Source: Nocardioides marmoriginsengisoli
GTDB lineage: Bacteria > Actinomycetota > Actinomycetes > Propionibacteriales > Nocardioidaceae
Reading direction: 5' to 3'
NCBI RefSeq assembly: GCF_003725695.1
Contig: NZ_RJSE01000003.1
Location: 630,026 to 694,025 of the forward strand
DNA length: 64,000 nt
The position numbers and the translations under genes were made by a program. Positions 8,635-17,399 of the stretch are shown piece after piece. Below the pieces are notes generated by a model. That model was not told the origin of the DNA. It did no database searches and saw nothing but the letters and a program-made list of their open reading frames with translations. Within the stretch, counting starts at the first letter, position 1. Every line of letters begins with the position of its first letter.

Positions 8635-9065
8635 TCGGCGACCTGGTCCGGAAGGCGTTCTCCTCGACGGCGCTGCGCTTCGGCGGCGTCGGCGTGATCA
8701 ACACCGCGATCGACACCGGCCTGTTCGTGCTGCTCCACGACCGCCTCGGCATCCTGCTCGCGAACCTGGCCTCCACCAGCGCCGGGATGACGTTCAGCTT
8801 CATCGTCAACGGGCTCTTCACCTTCCGCGCCGAGAAGCTGACCGTCCGGCACGCCGCGACGTTCCTGGCGACCACCGGGTTGACCATGTGGGCGGTGCAG
8901 CCGGTGGCGATCCACCTGCTGCTCGGCGTGATCGATCAGGTGCTGGTGGCGAAGCTCGTGTCGATCGCGATCTGCTTCGTGCTCAACTTCGCGGCGTACC
9001 GGTTGGTGGTGTGGCCGGTCGACAGCTCCGCTGTCGGCGAGCCCTACGACCCCGAGCTCACCTAG
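8631..9065 (+). CDS. GtrA-like small membrane protein, probable lipid-linked sugar flippase
   Basis: About 144 residues and four membrane segments, the GtrA size and pattern. The conserved block RFGGVGVINTAID lies upstream of the first GTG in frame (8694), so that GTG would cut away the first segment. No ATG, GTG or TTG exists further up before the frame runs into the transferase gene. The best start is CTG at 8631, forming CTGA with the transferase stop, an analogue of the ATGA overlaps common here. Its role would be flipping the sugar-loaded polyprenyl phosphate. The 3' end overlaps the convergent SDR gene by eight bases. Confidence 0.8.
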   Translation: MIGDLVRKAFSSTALRFGGVGVINTAIDTGLFVLLHDRLGILLANLASTSAGMTFSFIVNGLFTFRAEKLTVRHAATFLATTGLTMWAVQPVAIHLLLGVIDQVLVAKLVSIAICFVLNFAAYRLVVWPVDSSAVGEPYDPELT

Positions 9066-9909
9066 TCCGCGCGGCCAGCTTCCGCTGCTTCGCGATGAAC
9101 CGGATCGACGCCTTCTGCGTCACCGCCGGCAACCACCGCTGCAGCCGGTACGCCATCCGGGCCTGCACCGGTTCCACCACCAGCGCCTCCCCGCCCGCCA
9201 CCGCGGCCAGGGTCCGGGCGGCCAGCGCGTCCGGGTCGACCGGCTTCCGGATCCCCTGCCCCTTGAGGAAGTAGTCGCGACCCCGGACCGCGCCGAACTG
9301 GCCCTTGTCCAGGATCGGGGTGTTCACCGCCGCCGGGCAGATCGCGGTCACGCCGACGCCGTACGCCGCCGCCTCGGAGCGGAGCGCCAGCGACAGGCCG
9401 ACGACCGCGTGCTTGGTCATCACGTACGACGTCAGCAGCCCGGCTGCCATCAGCCCGCCCATCGAGGCGGTGTTGACGATGTGGCCGCCGCCCTGCCGGA
9501 TCATCACCGGGTAGGCGGCCGCGACGCCGTGCACCACCCCGCGGATGTTGATGTCGATGATCCGGTCCCACTGGGTCAGGGTCAGGTCCTGGGTCTCGCC
9601 GATCAGGCTGATCCCGGCGTTGTTGAAGATCAGGTCGAGCCGGCCGTGCTCGGCGACGACCTCGTCGACCAGCGCCTGGACGGCGGCGGCGTCGGTGACG
9701 TCGACCGCGACGCCGCGTGCCGAACCCGGGCCGAGGCCGGCAGCCACCGTCGCGGCCGCCTCGCCGTCGAGGTCGGCGAGCACCACGGTCGCGCCTGCGG
9801 AGACGAGGGCGGAACCGAGCGCGGCGCCGATCCCGGAGCCCCCGCCGGTGACGATCGCGGTGCGGCCGGCGTACGCGCCCGGGGCCGGAACCTTCCGGAC
9901 CGCCCTCAT
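9058..9909 (-). CDS. Short-chain dehydrogenase/reductase (SadH-like)
   Basis: 283 residues. The cofactor motif TGGGSGIG is at 21-28, NNAG at about 96-99, and the catalytic Ser149, Tyr162 and Lys166 are all present; a basic C-terminal extension of about 40 residues (RFIAKQRKLAARTR) goes beyond the core fold. Size and tail recall the SDR in the mycobacterial mymA operon. ATG 9909 overlaps the stop of the preceding SDR gene. It should oxidise an alcohol or reduce a ketone with NAD(P), probably on the same substrate path as the divergent monooxygenase. Confidence 0.88.
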   Translation of the reverse strand: MRAVRKVPAPGAYAGRTAIVTGGGSGIGAALGSALVSAGATVVLADLDGEAAATVAAGLGPGSARGVAVDVTDAAAVQALVDEVVAEHGRLDLIFNNAGISLIGETQDLTLTQWDRIIDINIRGVVHGVAAAYPVMIRQGGGHIVNTASMGGLMAAGLLTSYVMTKHAVVGLSLALRSEAAAYGVGVTAICPAAVNTPILDKGQFGAVRGRDYFLKGQGIRKPVDPDALAARTLAAVAGGEALVVEPVQARMAYRLQRWLPAVTQKASIRFIAKQRKLAARTR

Positions 9910-10658
9910 CCGAACGCCGCCATCACCAGGCCGTGCAGGTCGGGGTAGCGCTGCAGGTGCGCTCCCCCGTTGATGTCCAGGTTCTCCCCGGTGACCCAGG
10001 TCGACTCCGGGCCGAGCAGGAAGCGCAGCGCAGCGGCGATCTCCGACGGCTCGCCGCTGCGGCCGAGCGGCGTGTTCTCCAGGTAGCTGTCCCGGACGCC
10101 GGGGATGTCCATCGCCGGCTCGGTCAGCGGCGTGACCACCAGTCCCGGTGAGACCGCGTTGACCCGGACCTTGCGGGCGGCCAGCTCGAGGGCCGCCACC
10201 TGGGTGAGCATCACCAGCCCGGCCTTGGCGGAGCAGTACGCCGCCATCCCGGTGCCGGGCTGACGGGCGTTCAGCGAGGAGAGCGAGACCAGCGAGCCGC
10301 CGTCCGCGACCCGCTGCCCGGCGTGCTTGAGGACCAGGAAGGCGCCGGTCAGGCAGACGTCGAGGACCCGGCGGAACTCGGCCGCGTCGTGCTCGACGAC
10401 CAGACCGAGCGTGCTCACGCCGGCGCAGTTCACGACGCCGGTGAAGCCGCCGTGCTCGGCGACGACCTGGTCGAACAGGGCCGCGACGCTCGCCTCGTCG
10501 GCGACGTCGACGGCCACGAACGACCCCGGTCCGCCGGCCGGCGGGTTGAGGTCGGCGACCACGACGGTGTGCCCGTGCGCGGCGAGGTCCTCGGCGGTCG
10601 CCCGGCCGATTCCGGATGCGCCCCCGATGACCACGGTGACGGGTGCTGCCTGGCTCAT
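9906..10658 (-). CDS. Short-chain dehydrogenase/reductase
   Basis: 250 residues, classical SDR length. IGGASGIG at 11-18 binds NAD(P), NCAG is at 77-80, and Ser128, Tyr141 and Lys145 form the active site. ATG 10658 is preceded by AGGAG with six bases between; an upstream in-frame ATG at 10700 would lie inside the operator region. First gene of a two-SDR operon that diverges from the monooxygenase operon; the shared intergenic region carries two TetR-type half-sites. The substrate is unknown. Confidence 0.9.
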   Translation of the reverse strand: MSQAAPVTVVIGGASGIGRATAEDLAAHGHTVVVADLNPPAGGPGSFVAVDVADEASVAALFDQVVAEHGGFTGVVNCAGVSTLGLVVEHDAAEFRRVLDVCLTGAFLVLKHAGQRVADGGSLVSLSSLNARQPGTGMAAYCSAKAGLVMLTQVAALELAARKVRVNAVSPGLVVTPLTEPAMDIPGVRDSYLENTPLGRSGEPSEIAAALRFLLGPESTWVTGENLDINGGAHLQRYPDLHGLVMAAFG

Positions 10659-10668
10659 GCGTGCTCCT

Positions 10669-10700
10669 GACACTTGTCGATTGTGATTGACACGTGTCAA
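10669..10700. promoter_or_regulatory. Paired palindromic operators in the divergent SDR/FMO promoter region
   Basis: TTGACACGTGTCAA at 10687-10700 is a perfect 14-base palindrome. A second related site, GACACTTGTC, lies at 10669-10678. Their centres are exactly 20 bases apart, two helical turns, so two repressor dimers could bind side by side. The first site touches the ribosome-binding region of the SDR gene. The TetR gene inside the FMO operon is the obvious candidate regulator (inference). Confidence 0.72.
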
Positions 10701-10763
10701 ACGTAGACCCTAACGTGGTCTGCGTCACCCCCTTGACCGCAACTATTTCCGCCAGGAGTCCCC

Positions 10764-12086
10764 ATGACAGTGGCAGTGATCGGCGCCGGCATCAGCGGCC
10801 TCACGGTCGGCAAGATGCTCACCGACTACGGCGTGCCGTACACGTGCTTCGAGTCCTCCGACCGGATCGGCGGCAACTGGGCCTTCGGCAACCCGAACGG
10901 GCACAGCAGCGCCTACCGGTCGCTGCACATCGACACCTCCAAGGAGCGGCTCTCGTTCCGGGACTTCCCGATGCCCGAGCACTACCCGGACTTCCCGCAC
11001 CACAGCCAGATCAAGGACTACCTGGAGTCCTACGCCGAGGCGTTCGACCTCAAGCGCGCCATCGAGTTCGAGAACGGCGTCGCGCACGCGCGCCGGCTCG
11101 AGGGCGGCGGCTGGGAGATCCTCGACCAGGCCGGCGCGACCCGGTCCTTCGACCACCTCGTCGTCGCCAACGGCCACCACTGGGACCCCCGGTTCGCCGA
11201 CTTCCCCGGCGAGTTCAGCGGGGTGTCGATCCACTCCCACCACTACATCGACCCGAAGGACCCGCTGGACTTCTCCGGCCAGCGGATCCTGGTGGTCGGA
11301 CTGGGCAACAGCGCCGCCGACATCGCCGTCGAGCTCTCCAGCAAGTCACTGCAGACCCAGGTCACGCTGTCCACCCGCTCGGGCGCCTGGATCGTGCCGA
11401 AGTACGTCTACGGCCGGCCCTCGGACACGATGTACCGGACCACGCCGTACCTGCCGCTCTCCTGGCAGCGCAAGGTGATGCAGCTGGCGCAGCCGATGAA
11501 CGGCTCGAACAGCGCGCTCTACGGGCTGCGCGAGCCCAACCACAAGTTCTTCGAGGCGCACCCGACCCAGTCGGTCGAGCTGCCCCTGCGCCTCGGCTCC
11601 GGCGACATCGCGCCGAAGCCGAACGTCTCCCGGCTCGACGGCAGCACCGTGCACTTCGAGGACGGCACCAGCGACGACTTCGACGTGATCGTCTACGCGA
11701 CCGGCTACAACATCACCTTCCCGTTCTTCGACCGCGACTTCCTGCACGCGCCCGACAACCGGCTGCCGCTCTACAAGCGGATCTACCAGCCCGGGATGGA
11801 CGATCTCTCGTTCGTCGGGTTCGCCCAGTCGACGCCCACGCTGTTCCCGTTCGTGGAGTCCCAGGCCCGGCTGGTCGCGGCGCACCTGATCGGCGAGTAC
11901 GCACTCCCGTCGATCCCGGAGATGGAGCGGGTGATCAAGGCCGACGAGGCGAAGTACATCGGCCACGTCCTCAAGACGCCCCGGCACACCCAGCAGGTGG
12001 ACTACTTCATCTACGAGGAGGACATCCGGGCCCGGGAGATCCCGGCCGGCCGGGAGCGCGCCCGGGCTGCGAAGGCGTCGGCATGA
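10764..12086 (+). CDS. Flavin-containing monooxygenase / Baeyer-Villiger monooxygenase
   Basis: 440 residues. FAD-binding GAGISG at 7-12, the FMO fingerprint F151-SGVSI-H157 with Y161, NADPH-binding GLGNSA at 179-184, and the late ATGYNITFPFF motif are all present. Such enzymes oxygenate ketones to esters or lactones, or N/S atoms, with NADPH and O2. CAGGAG precedes the ATG. Co-transcribed with an EthR-like repressor and an alpha/beta hydrolase and divergent from two SDRs, it suggests an alcohol to ketone to ester to acid route. The exact substrate is unknown. Confidence 0.9.
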   Translation: MTVAVIGAGISGLTVGKMLTDYGVPYTCFESSDRIGGNWAFGNPNGHSSAYRSLHIDTSKERLSFRDFPMPEHYPDFPHHSQIKDYLESYAEAFDLKRAIEFENGVAHARRLEGGGWEILDQAGATRSFDHLVVANGHHWDPRFADFPGEFSGVSIHSHHYIDPKDPLDFSGQRILVVGLGNSAADIAVELSSKSLQTQVTLSTRSGAWIVPKYVYGRPSDTMYRTTPYLPLSWQRKVMQLAQPMNGSNSALYGLREPNHKFFEAHPTQSVELPLRLGSGDIAPKPNVSRLDGSTVHFEDGTSDDFDVIVYATGYNITFPFFDRDFLHAPDNRLPLYKRIYQPGMDDLSFVGFAQSTPTLFPFVESQARLVAAHLIGEYALPSIPEMERVIKADEAKYIGHVLKTPRHTQQVDYFIYEEDIRAREIPAGRERARAAKASA

Positions 12087-12709
12087 CCGAGGAGTCCTGG
12101 GACCGGCTGGTCGACCGGCGCGGCGCCAACCGCGGTGACGCCCGGCGCGACGCGCTGCTCACCGCGTTCGACGAGCTGCTCCGCGAGAAGAGCCTCGAGG
12201 AGGTGAACGTCGCCGAGATCTCCGGGCGTGCCGGCGTGACCCGCTCGGCGTTCTACTTCTACTTCGAGTCCAAGGCCGTCGCCGTGCTCGCCCTGATGCG
12301 GGACCTGTACGACGCGGCCGCCGACGCCAACGAGCTGCTGATGAAGGCCGAGGGCGACCCGGAGACCCGGATCCGCACCGCGATCACGATGCTCTTCGAC
12401 TCGGTCGACAGCAGTCCGCACACCTACCGCGCGCTGCTCGAGGCCCGGGCCGCCAGCGTCGCGGTCCGCCAGCTGTGGGACGCCGGCCGGGCCGACTTCG
12501 CCCGGTTGATCGGCGGCATGATCGCCACCGAGCGCGCCGCCGGGCGGGCCACCGACGGGACCGAGCCGGACGCCCTCGCCTCGGTCCTGCTCGACCTCAA
12601 CGACTACGCCGTCGAGCGGCACTCGCTCGGCTCCGGACCGCCGCGCGACCAGCACATCGAGGCGCTGACCTTCCTCTGGCTGCGCACCATCTACGGAGAG
12701 AACCCATGA
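12083..12709 (+). CDS. TetR-family repressor, EthR-like
   Basis: 208 residues. The helix-turn-helix region (VAEISGRAGVTRSAFYFYF, about residues 48-66) carries the FYFYFxSK signature typical of EthR, which represses the Baeyer-Villiger monooxygenase gene ethA in mycobacteria. ATG overlaps the FMO stop and its own stop overlaps the hydrolase start, so all three are translated together. It probably binds the paired GACACnTGTC sites upstream of the FMO gene and is released by a hydrophobic ligand. Confidence 0.88.
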   Translation: MTEESWDRLVDRRGANRGDARRDALLTAFDELLREKSLEEVNVAEISGRAGVTRSAFYFYFESKAVAVLALMRDLYDAAADANELLMKAEGDPETRIRTAITMLFDSVDSSPHTYRALLEARAASVAVRQLWDAGRADFARLIGGMIATERAAGRATDGTEPDALASVLLDLNDYAVERHSLGSGPPRDQHIEALTFLWLRTIYGENP

Positions 12710-13647
12710 CCCCCGAGAACCTGACCTTCAGCTCCGCCGGCACCGCCTGCGCGGCCTGGCACTTCCGCGCCGCCCACGACGACCTCGCCGGGAAGGCGGG
12801 CCGCCCGGTCGTAGTGATGGCCCACGGCCTCGGCGGCACCAAGGACTCCGGCCTGGCCCCGTTCGCCGAGGGCTTCGCGGCCGCGGGCCTGGACGTCCTG
12901 GTCTTCGACTACCGCGGCTTCGGCGAGAGCGCCGGCAGCCCGCGGCAGACCGTGTCGGTGGCCGACCAGCTCGCCGACTACCGGGCCGCGATCACCGCGG
13001 CCCAGGCGCTGCCGGGCGTCGACCCGGGTCGGGTGGTCCTCTGGGGCGTCTCGCTCGCCGGCGGGCACGTGCTCTCCGCCGCGGCCGGCCGCGACGACAT
13101 CGCGGCGGTGGTCGCCCTGGTGCCGATGGTCGACGGCATCGCCGCGGCGGTGCACGCGACCAAGAGCCACAGCGGCCGCGAGCTGGCCCGGGCCACCGGC
13201 CTGGGCATCGCCAGCCGGATCTCGGCGCGCACCGGACGCGGCCCGCGGATGATGCCGATCGTGGCCCGTCCCGGCGAGGTCGGCGCCCTCACCCTGGACG
13301 GCGCGCTCGAGGACTACCTGAGCATCGCCGGCCCCAGCTGGCGCAACGAGATCGCGGCCGACGTGAGCCTGGAGCTCGGCAGCCGGGCACCGGCCAAGGC
13401 TGCCAAGGACCTTGCCTGCCCGCTCCTGGTGCAGATCGCCGACTTCGACCGGAGCGCTCCCCCGTACGCCGCCGCGAAGGCCGCGTTCAAGGGCGGCGCC
13501 GAGGTGCGGCACTACCCGTGCGACCACTTCGACGTGTTCCCCGGCAAACCGTGGCACGACGCCGCGGTCACCCACGCGGTGAGCTTCCTGACCCGGACGC
13601 TCGGCCGGACCCTCAGCGGCGACCGAGGACCGCTTCGCACCGGGTGA
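12706..13647 (+). CDS. Alpha/beta hydrolase
   Basis: 313 residues. The oxyanion HG (AHGLGG, about 39-44), nucleophile elbow GVSLAG with Ser116, an acid in DFDRS and a His in CDHFD make a complete catalytic triad. Serine-hydrolase members of this type cleave esters or lactones, which fits a step after a Baeyer-Villiger oxygenation. ATG overlaps the TetR stop. The 3' end overlaps the convergent oxidoreductase gene by 35 bases. Confidence 0.85.
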   Translation: MTPENLTFSSAGTACAAWHFRAAHDDLAGKAGRPVVVMAHGLGGTKDSGLAPFAEGFAAAGLDVLVFDYRGFGESAGSPRQTVSVADQLADYRAAITAAQALPGVDPGRVVLWGVSLAGGHVLSAAAGRDDIAAVVALVPMVDGIAAAVHATKSHSGRELARATGLGIASRISARTGRGPRMMPIVARPGEVGALTLDGALEDYLSIAGPSWRNEIAADVSLELGSRAPAKAAKDLACPLLVQIADFDRSAPPYAAAKAAFKGGAEVRHYPCDHFDVFPGKPWHDAAVTHAVSFLTRTLGRTLSGDRGPLRTG

Positions 13648-14506
13648 TGACCTCGACGACGTCGCGGGCGAAGTGCACCCCGCAGCGGTGCGCGGTCTCG
13701 CCCGCGGCGATGTTGGCGAGCAGCTCGTCCACCGCCCGGGCGTAGGCCTTGCCGACGTCGCGCGGGTCCTCCGGCTGCGAGCTCCAGCCGTCCTCGCCGT
13801 AGAACTCCACGGCGAACCGGACCGCCGACTTCGGCATCCCCTGCCCCAGGGACATCCGGCTGGTCGCGCCGCCCTCGTGGGTGAGGATCAGGTGCACCAG
13901 GTCGCCGACCCCGCGGGCACCGGCGATGTCGACCACCGGGCCGAGCGCCGGGATCAGCTGAGCGAGCTGGTGCGGGCCGACGTCCCAGAGGGCGCCGTTC
14001 TCGCGGCGCCAGGCGGAGCCGACGTACGGGTTGTCCTTGCCGGTCTGGCTGGAGAGCCAGTCGGCGCGGCCGCCGAGGACGCCCGCCGCTGCGATCGAGT
14101 CGAGCCAGTTCTCCCACACCGGCACGAAGCGCGAGGTGAAGAAGACGACGGTGCTCAGTCCGCGCTCGTCGACAGCCGCGACCAGGCGGTCCGCCGAGGC
14201 CAGGTCGAGGGCGATCGGCTTCTCCAGGAACAGGTGCTTGCCGGCCTCGGCGGCGCGCACGGCCAGCTCGGACTGGACCGACGGCGGCACTGCGAAAGCG
14301 AGGACGTCGACCTCGGCGAGCAGCGCGTCGAAGTCGTCGTACCCGGGGACGCCGTGCGGGGCGCCTGCTTCGTCCGCCCGCTCCCGGTCACGGCCCCAGA
14401 TCCCGACGAACTCGAGGTCCGGGTGCACGGCCAGCGCAGCCGCGTGCACCTGGCGCGCCCAGTAGCCGGTGCCGACCAGGCCGACCTTCGTCCGCGTCAT
14501 CGTCAC
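13613..14506 (-). CDS. Gfo/Idh/MocA-family oxidoreductase
   Basis: 297 residues. An N-terminal Rossmann domain (VGLVGTGYWA, about 8-17) and the family EKP motif at 95-97 are followed by the alpha/beta C-terminal domain. Family members are NAD(P)-dependent dehydrogenases, often acting on sugars or cyclitols; the substrate is not evident here. The start is GTG at 14506, overlapping the DUF3017 stop (GTGA); an ATG two codons later (14500) is an alternative. Probably read through from the folD operon. Confidence 0.85.
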   Translation of the reverse strand: MTMTRTKVGLVGTGYWARQVHAAALAVHPDLEFVGIWGRDRERADEAGAPHGVPGYDDFDALLAEVDVLAFAVPPSVQSELAVRAAEAGKHLFLEKPIALDLASADRLVAAVDERGLSTVVFFTSRFVPVWENWLDSIAAAGVLGGRADWLSSQTGKDNPYVGSAWRRENGALWDVGPHQLAQLIPALGPVVDIAGARGVGDLVHLILTHEGGATSRMSLGQGMPKSAVRFAVEFYGEDGWSSQPEDPRDVGKAYARAVDELLANIAAGETAHRCGVHFARDVVEVITRCEAVLGRR

Positions 14507-14787
14507 AGCCCCGGCTGGTCGGGGATGTTGCCCGACAGCACGATCAGGGCGACGCCGACGGTCGCCAGCGCGGCGACGTCGAACCAGCGGCCTCGGACCC
14601 GAAGCATGCCGGCCTCACCTTCGTTGATGATCAGACGCATCCCGGAGGCGAACAGGAACCCGACCCCGACCAGGGCGATCCCGCGCCGCCACGGACCGAA
14701 CGCGACCAGGCAGAGCCCGACCACCGTGGTCGCGACCACGACCAGGTAGATCAGGCCGCCGAACGTCGACGGTCGGCGCTCGCTCAA
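14503..14787 (-). CDS. DUF3017 small membrane protein
   Basis: 94 residues, with three hydrophobic segments (about 12-28, 33-50 and 70-86) and the motif [15 protein letters not shown] between the second and third. This matches DUF3017, which typically follows folD in actinobacteria. The TTG start overlaps the folD stop (TTGA). Function is unknown; the place in the operon suggests only co-expression with C1 and purine genes. Confidence 0.82.
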   Translation of the reverse strand: MSERRPSTFGGLIYLVVVATTVVGLCLVAFGPWRRGIALVGVGFLFASGMRLIINEGEAGMLRVRGRWFDVAALATVGVALIVLSGNIPDQPGL

Positions 14788-15638
14788 CGGGCCGCGTTCT
14801 TCTCGGCGATCGAGACGACGTTGGCGAGCAGCATCGCGCGGGTCATCGGGCCCACTCCCCCGGGGTTCGGCGAGACCCAGCCGGCCACGTCCCAGACGTC
14901 GTCGGCGAGGTCGCCGGCGATCTTGCCGTCGACCCGGGAGACCCCGACGTCGAGGAGTGCCGCGCCGGGCTTGACCATGTCGCCGGTGATGATGCCGGGG
15001 ACCCCAGCCGCGGCGACCACGATGTCGGCCTTGCGGACGTGCGCGGCCAGGTCGACGGTGCCGGTGTGGCACAGCGTGACGGTGGCGTTCTCGGAGCGCC
15101 GGGTCAGCAGCAGGCCCATCGGGCGGCCCACGGTGACGCCGCGGCCGACGATGACCACCTCGGCGCCGGCGATCGGCACGTCGTGGCGGCGGAGCAGCTC
15201 GACGATGCCGTACGGCGTGCACGGCAGCGGCGCGTCGGTGCCGAGGACCAGCCAGCCGAGGTTGGTCGGGTGCAGGCCGTCGGCGTCCTTGGCCGGGTCG
15301 ATCAGGCCGAGGACCCGGTTCTCGTCGCGGCCGCGCGGGAGCGGGAGCTGCACGATGTAGCCGGTGCACGCCGGGTCGGCGTTGAGACCGGCGACCGCGG
15401 CCTCGATCTCGTCCTGGCTCGCCGTCTCCGGGAGGTCGACCCGGATCGACTCGATCCCGACCTCGGCGCAGTCCTTGTGCTTGCCGTTGACGTACCAGCG
15501 CGAACCGGGGTCGTCGCCGACCAGGACGGTGCCGAGTCCGGGGACGATGCCCTGCTCGCGCAGCGCGGCGATGCGGGACTTGAGCTCGTCCTTGATGGCG
15601 GCGGCGGTGGCCGCGCCGTCCAGCTTCTGTGCGGTCAC
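14784..15638 (-). CDS. folD: Methylenetetrahydrofolate dehydrogenase / cyclohydrolase (FolD)
   Basis: 284 residues, the standard length. Bifunctional cytosolic enzyme that interconverts 5,10-methylene- and 10-formyl-tetrahydrofolate, which supplies the formyl donor used by PurN and PurH next to it. Tyr49 and Lys53 in YVNGK are the catalytic pair, PLPRG and the [14 protein letters not shown] nucleotide-binding segment are present. GTG 15638 gives the family N-terminus and is preceded by a GAGAGGA stretch. It follows purH by 20 bases, so the ZTP riboswitch upstream of purH probably controls it too. Confidence 0.96.
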   Translation of the reverse strand: MTAQKLDGAATAAAIKDELKSRIAALREQGIVPGLGTVLVGDDPGSRWYVNGKHKDCAEVGIESIRVDLPETASQDEIEAAVAGLNADPACTGYIVQLPLPRGRDENRVLGLIDPAKDADGLHPTNLGWLVLGTDAPLPCTPYGIVELLRRHDVPIAGAEVVIVGRGVTVGRPMGLLLTRRSENATVTLCHTGTVDLAAHVRKADIVVAAAGVPGIITGDMVKPGAALLDVGVSRVDGKIAGDLADDVWDVAGWVSPNPGGVGPMTRAMLLANVVSIAEKNAAR

Positions 15639-15658
15639 GGGGCTGATCCTCTCAGTGA

Positions 15659-17266
15659 TCAGTGGAAGAAGTGACGGGTACCGGTGAAGTACATGGTCAC
15701 GCCGTGCTGCCTGCACAGCTCGACCGTGAGCTCGTCGCGGACCGACCCGCCGGGCTGCACGATCGCCGTGACGCCCGCCTCGATCAGGATCTGCGGACCG
15801 TCCTCGAAGGGGAAGAACGCGTCGCTCGCGGCGACCGCGCCGCGGGCCCGCTCGACCCCGTCGACCAGGCTGTTGGCCCGCTCCACCGCCAGCTTGCAGG
15901 AGTCGACCCGGTTGACCTGGCCCATGCCGATGCCGACCGAGCCGCCGTCCTTGGCGAGCAGGATCGCGTTGGACTTGGCCGAGCGGCAGGCCTTCCAGGC
16001 GAACGCCAGGTCGGCGAGGACCTCGGGCGACGCGGCCTCTCCGGTCGCCAGCGTCCAGTTCGCGACGTCGTCGCCCTCGGCGTCGACGTGGTCGACGGTC
16101 TGCATCAGCAGGCCGCCGGAGATCGGCCGGGTCTCCACCGGCGAGCCGGGGCCGGCCGAGGCGACCAGGATCCGGATGTTCTTCTTGCCCTGGAGGATCT
16201 CGACGGCGCCGTCCTCGTAGCCGGGCGCCACGATCACCTCGGTGAAGACCTCGGCGACCTGCTCGGCCATCGCGACCGAGACCGGGCGGTTGGAGGCGAT
16301 CACGCCGCCGAACGCGGAGACCGGGTCGCACTCGTGGGCACGGCGGTGCGCCTCGGCGATGTCGGCGCCGACGGCGATCCCGCACGGGTTGGCGTGCTTG
16401 ATGATCGCCACCGCGGGCTCGGCGAAGTCGTTCGCGGCACGGCGGGCGGCGTCGGTATCGATGTAGTTGTTGTACGACATCTCCTTGCCGTGCAGCTGCT
16501 CGGCCTGGGCGAGGCCGGGAGCGCCGAAGCCGTTGAGGTAGAGCGCCGCCTGCTGGTGCGGGTTCTCGCCGTACCGGAGGACGGAGTCCTTGGTGTAGGT
16601 GCCGCCGACCCAGGCCGGGAAGCCGGTCCCCTCGGTGGAGTCGGTCAGCACCGAGCCCATCCAGGAGGCGACGTGCACGTCGTACGTCGCGGTGTGCACG
16701 AACGCCTTGGTGGCCAGCGCCTTGCGCTCCTCGTAGGTGAAGCCGCCGTTGCGGGCAGCCTCCAGCGCACGGCCGTAGTCGGCGCCGTCGGTGATGATCG
16801 CGACGCTCGGGTGGTTCTTCGCCGCCGCGCGGACCATCGACGGACCGCCGATGTCGATCTTCTCGATGATCTCCTCGACGGTGCCGCCCGCGGCGACGGT
16901 CGCGGCGAACGGGTACAGGTTCACCACCACCAGGTCGAACGGCTCGACACCGAGGTCGGCGAGCTGGGTCACGTGGGTCTCCAGCCGGCGGTCGGCGAGG
17001 ATGCCGGCGTGCACCCGCGGGTGCAGGGTCTTGACCCGGCCGTCGAGGCACTCCGGGAAGCCGGTGAGGTCCTCGACCTTGGTGACCGGCAGGCCGAGGC
17101 CCTCGATCAGGGCCGCGGAGCCGCCGGTGGAGACCAGCTCGACGCCGGCCCCGGCGAGGCCCCGGACGAGGTCCTCGAGACCGGTCTTGTCGAAGACCGA
17201 GACCAGCGCCCGCTTGATCGGGATCTGGTCGAGGGGTGCCGTCGGCTGGCCGGTGGGCGCGCTCAT
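15659..17266 (-). CDS. purH: AICAR transformylase / IMP cyclohydrolase (PurH)
   Basis: 535 residues. The last two steps of purine synthesis: AICAR is formylated with 10-formyl-THF and closed to IMP. The N-terminal MGS-like cyclohydrolase domain ([12 protein letters not shown] near 22-33, STGGSAAL near 46-53) is followed by the transformylase domain with the catalytic Lys290-His291 in KHANPCG. ATG 17266 is preceded by CAGGAG at six bases; an in-frame ATG further up lies inside the riboswitch. A ZTP riboswitch sits directly upstream. Confidence 0.97.
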   Translation of the reverse strand: MSAPTGQPTAPLDQIPIKRALVSVFDKTGLEDLVRGLAGAGVELVSTGGSAALIEGLGLPVTKVEDLTGFPECLDGRVKTLHPRVHAGILADRRLETHVTQLADLGVEPFDLVVVNLYPFAATVAAGGTVEEIIEKIDIGGPSMVRAAAKNHPSVAIITDGADYGRALEAARNGGFTYEERKALATKAFVHTATYDVHVASWMGSVLTDSTEGTGFPAWVGGTYTKDSVLRYGENPHQQAALYLNGFGAPGLAQAEQLHGKEMSYNNYIDTDAARRAANDFAEPAVAIIKHANPCGIAVGADIAEAHRRAHECDPVSAFGGVIASNRPVSVAMAEQVAEVFTEVIVAPGYEDGAVEILQGKKNIRILVASAGPGSPVETRPISGGLLMQTVDHVDAEGDDVANWTLATGEAASPEVLADLAFAWKACRSAKSNAILLAKDGGSVGIGMGQVNRVDSCKLAVERANSLVDGVERARGAVAASDAFFPFEDGPQILIEAGVTAIVQPGGSVRDELTVELCRQHGVTMYFTGTRHFFH

Positions 17267-17299
17267 GCTGAAACTCCTGGGGTCGCGGGAATGCTGCCG

Positions 17300-17390
17300 A
17301 GTGCACCCAGGCGTTCGATGCACTCCTGGTCCCCTCGGAGGGGCACTCCCCGGTGGTTGCCCACCTGCGCCAGTCGTGTGGGGTCGATTC
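17300..17390 (-). ncRNA. ZMP/ZTP riboswitch (pfl motif) ahead of purH
   Basis: On the minus strand the 5' leader of purH contains the conserved ZTP-aptamer blocks in order: GACTGGCG (17368-17375), a GTGGG hairpin with AACCACCGGGGAG (ends at about 17346), a variable CCCCTCCGAGGGG hairpin and CGCCTGGGT (17305-17313). AGTGCA and TGCACT flank the last block as the closing helix. ZTP/ZMP accumulates when 10-formyl-THF is short and turns on purH and folD. No U-rich terminator follows, so control is probably at the ribosome site. Confidence 0.92.
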
Positions 17391-17399
17391 TAGAGGTTC

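Noticed and set aside
8694-9065. GtrA-like gene starting at GTG 8694
   Set aside because: That start removes the conserved RFGGVGV block and half of the first membrane segment.
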